From: Nocardioides nematodiphilus
GTDB taxonomy: Bacteria > Actinomycetota > Actinomycetes > Propionibacteriales > Nocardioidaceae
Direction: 5' to 3'
Length of the DNA: 64,000 bases
Assembly: GCF_020216525.1 (NCBI RefSeq)
Contig: NZ_JAIWOY010000001.1
Span: 496,001-560,000 of the forward strand
Shown here: in pieces, positions 63,187-64,000 of the stretch
How the letters are laid out: every line of letters begins with the position of its first letter
How positions within the stretch are numbered: the first letter of the stretch is position 1
Notes under the pieces: generated by a model
Told to the model about the DNA's origin: nothing
The model's input: only the letters and a program-made list of their open reading frames with translations
Databases searched by the model: none
Program-made: the position numbers and the translations under genes

Positions 63187-64000
63187 TCAGGCCCGCCAGG
63201 TCCGCTCGAACGGCAGCCGCCACGCGTGCGGCGCGATCAGCTGGTGGATGGCGTTCGGACCCCAGGAGCCGGGCGAGTACAGCCGCACCGGCGGCGGGCT
63301 GTCGAGCAGCGGCTGGGAGACCTCCCAGAGCGTCTCGATGCCCTCGGCGGTGGTGAAGAGGGTGTGGTCGCCGCGCATCGCGTCGTGGATGAGCCGCTCG
63401 TACGCCTCCAGCACGCCGGTCGACGTCGAGGTCTCCGAGGTGTCGAACTGCATGGAGAGCTTCTCCAGCTTCATGCCCGGACCCGGGCGCTTGCCGTAGA
63501 ACGACAGCGACATCTTGGACTGGTCGGCCAGGTCGAAGGTCAGGTGGTCCGGACCCTGCGTGCCGGCGTTGGAGCCCGCCGGGAACATCGTCAGCGGGGG
63601 CTCCTTGAACGCGATCGAGATGATGCGCGCGCCCTCGGCCATCTTCTTGCCCGTCCGGAGGAAGAACGGCACGCCGGCCCAGCGCCAGTTGTCGATCTCG
63701 ACCTTGAGCGCCACGAAGGTCTCGGTGTCGGAGTCGTCGGCGACCTCGTTCTTGCCGCGGTAGCCGGTGTACTGACCGCGCACGACGTTCTTCGGGTCGA
63801 GCGGGCGGATGGAGCGGAAGACCTTGTTCTTCTCATCCGAGATCGGGCCCGACGCCAGCGACGTCGGCGGCTCCATCGCCATGAAGGCGAGGATCTGCAT
63901 GAGGTGCGTGACGACCATGTCGCGGTAGGCGCCGGTGCCCTCGTAGAAGGCCGTACGGCCCTCGAGCCCGAGCGTCTCGGGGACGTCGATCTGGACGTGA
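63187..64000 (-). CDS. zwf: Glucose-6-phosphate 1-dehydrogenase (N-terminus beyond window)
   Basis: The frame is open to the right edge with no start visible, giving about 271 C-terminal residues. They include FYEGTGAYRDMVVTHLMQ, ALKVEIDNWRWAGVPFFLRTGK, and LHDAMRGDHTLF-type (LIHDAMRGDHTLF) blocks diagnostic of G6PD, the first enzyme of the oxidative pentose phosphate pathway. The conserved RTGKKM lysine region for substrate phosphate binding is present. Partial at its 5' end because of the window, not from mutation. Confidence 0.96.
   Translation of the reverse strand, partial: HVQIDVPETLGLEGRTAFYEGTGAYRDMVVTHLMQILAFMAMEPPTSLASGPISDEKNKVFRSIRPLDPKNVVRGQYTGYRGKNEVADDSDTETFVALKVEIDNWRWAGVPFFLRTGKKMAEGARIISIAFKEPPLTMFPAGSNAGTQGPDHLTFDLADQSKMSLSFYGKRPGPGMKLEKLSMQFDTSETSTSTGVLEAYERLIHDAMRGDHTLFTTAEGIETLWEVSQPLLDSPPPVRLYSPGSWGPNAIHQLIAPHAWRLPFERTWRA

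Overview
The window is very GC-rich, densely packed DNA from a high-GC Gram-positive. The gene content (recR-ybaB-dnaX order, a FadE5-type acyl-CoA dehydrogenase, a DesA3-type desaturase with its reductase, a MprAB-like two-component system, WXG100 proteins with EccC) points to the Actinomycetia. The style of the accessory genes suggests a Nocardioides-like member of the Nocardioidaceae. That genus call is inference from protein resemblance; no rRNA or phylogenetic marker tree is available. About 62 protein genes and one tRNA are supported, and both window ends cut through a gene.

Layout. 1-3.7 kb: DUF5063 protein, recR, ybaB and dnaX (replication and repair, minus strand). 3.8-7.8 kb: epimerase, proton antiporter, sodium:solute symporter with a small membrane partner. 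7.8-12.6 kb: a five-gene ferric-siderophore uptake operon with 4-bp overlaps behind a cluster of iron-box-like repeats. 12.7-14.5 kb: dcd, a GDSL hydrolase, and tRNA-Gly(CCC) followed by three exact 76-bp repeats that each end in the 3' half of the tRNA. 14.6-20.5 kb: secreted proteins (C39-like peptidase, lipoprotein, large PPC/Ig-type surface protein) and a DUF2461 protein. 20.5-30.6 kb: lipid and acyl-CoA metabolism (SnoaL-like protein behind a KstR-like box, FadE5, SDR, crotonase, DesA3 plus reductase, PucR regulator), interrupted by a GH43-like secreted protein with a large Ala/Ser/Thr insertion. 30.6-41 kb: GDSL lipoprotein, CoA-transferase, amidohydrolase, ABC-F, fused carboxyltransferase and the branched-chain 2-oxoacid dehydrogenase operon. 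41-48.3 kb: a second GH43-like protein, then a compact type VII secretion locus (short EccB-like, short EccD-like, two WXG100 proteins, full-length EccC) and an uncharacterised 58-aa gene. 48.4-59.6 kb: HerA-like ATPase, LytR_C protein, K+/H+ antiporter, aminotransferase, a WXG100-alpha/beta-hydrolase pair that looks like a type VII cargo module, a GT-C glycosyltransferase, and a MoxR/VWA pair. 59.6-64 kb: MprAB-like two-component system coupled to a DUF3558 lipoprotein, a TetR regulator, and zwf (partial).

The most interesting points are: (1) the reduced type VII secretion system and its nearby candidate cargo; (2) a recurring palindrome (TACYSGSSRGTA) found before fadE5, the crotonase, the carboxyltransferase and the bkd operon, suggesting one local acyl-CoA regulon; (3) the tRNA-Gly tandem 3'-end repeats; (4) two GH43-like paralogues, one carrying about 140 extra residues between catalytic blades.
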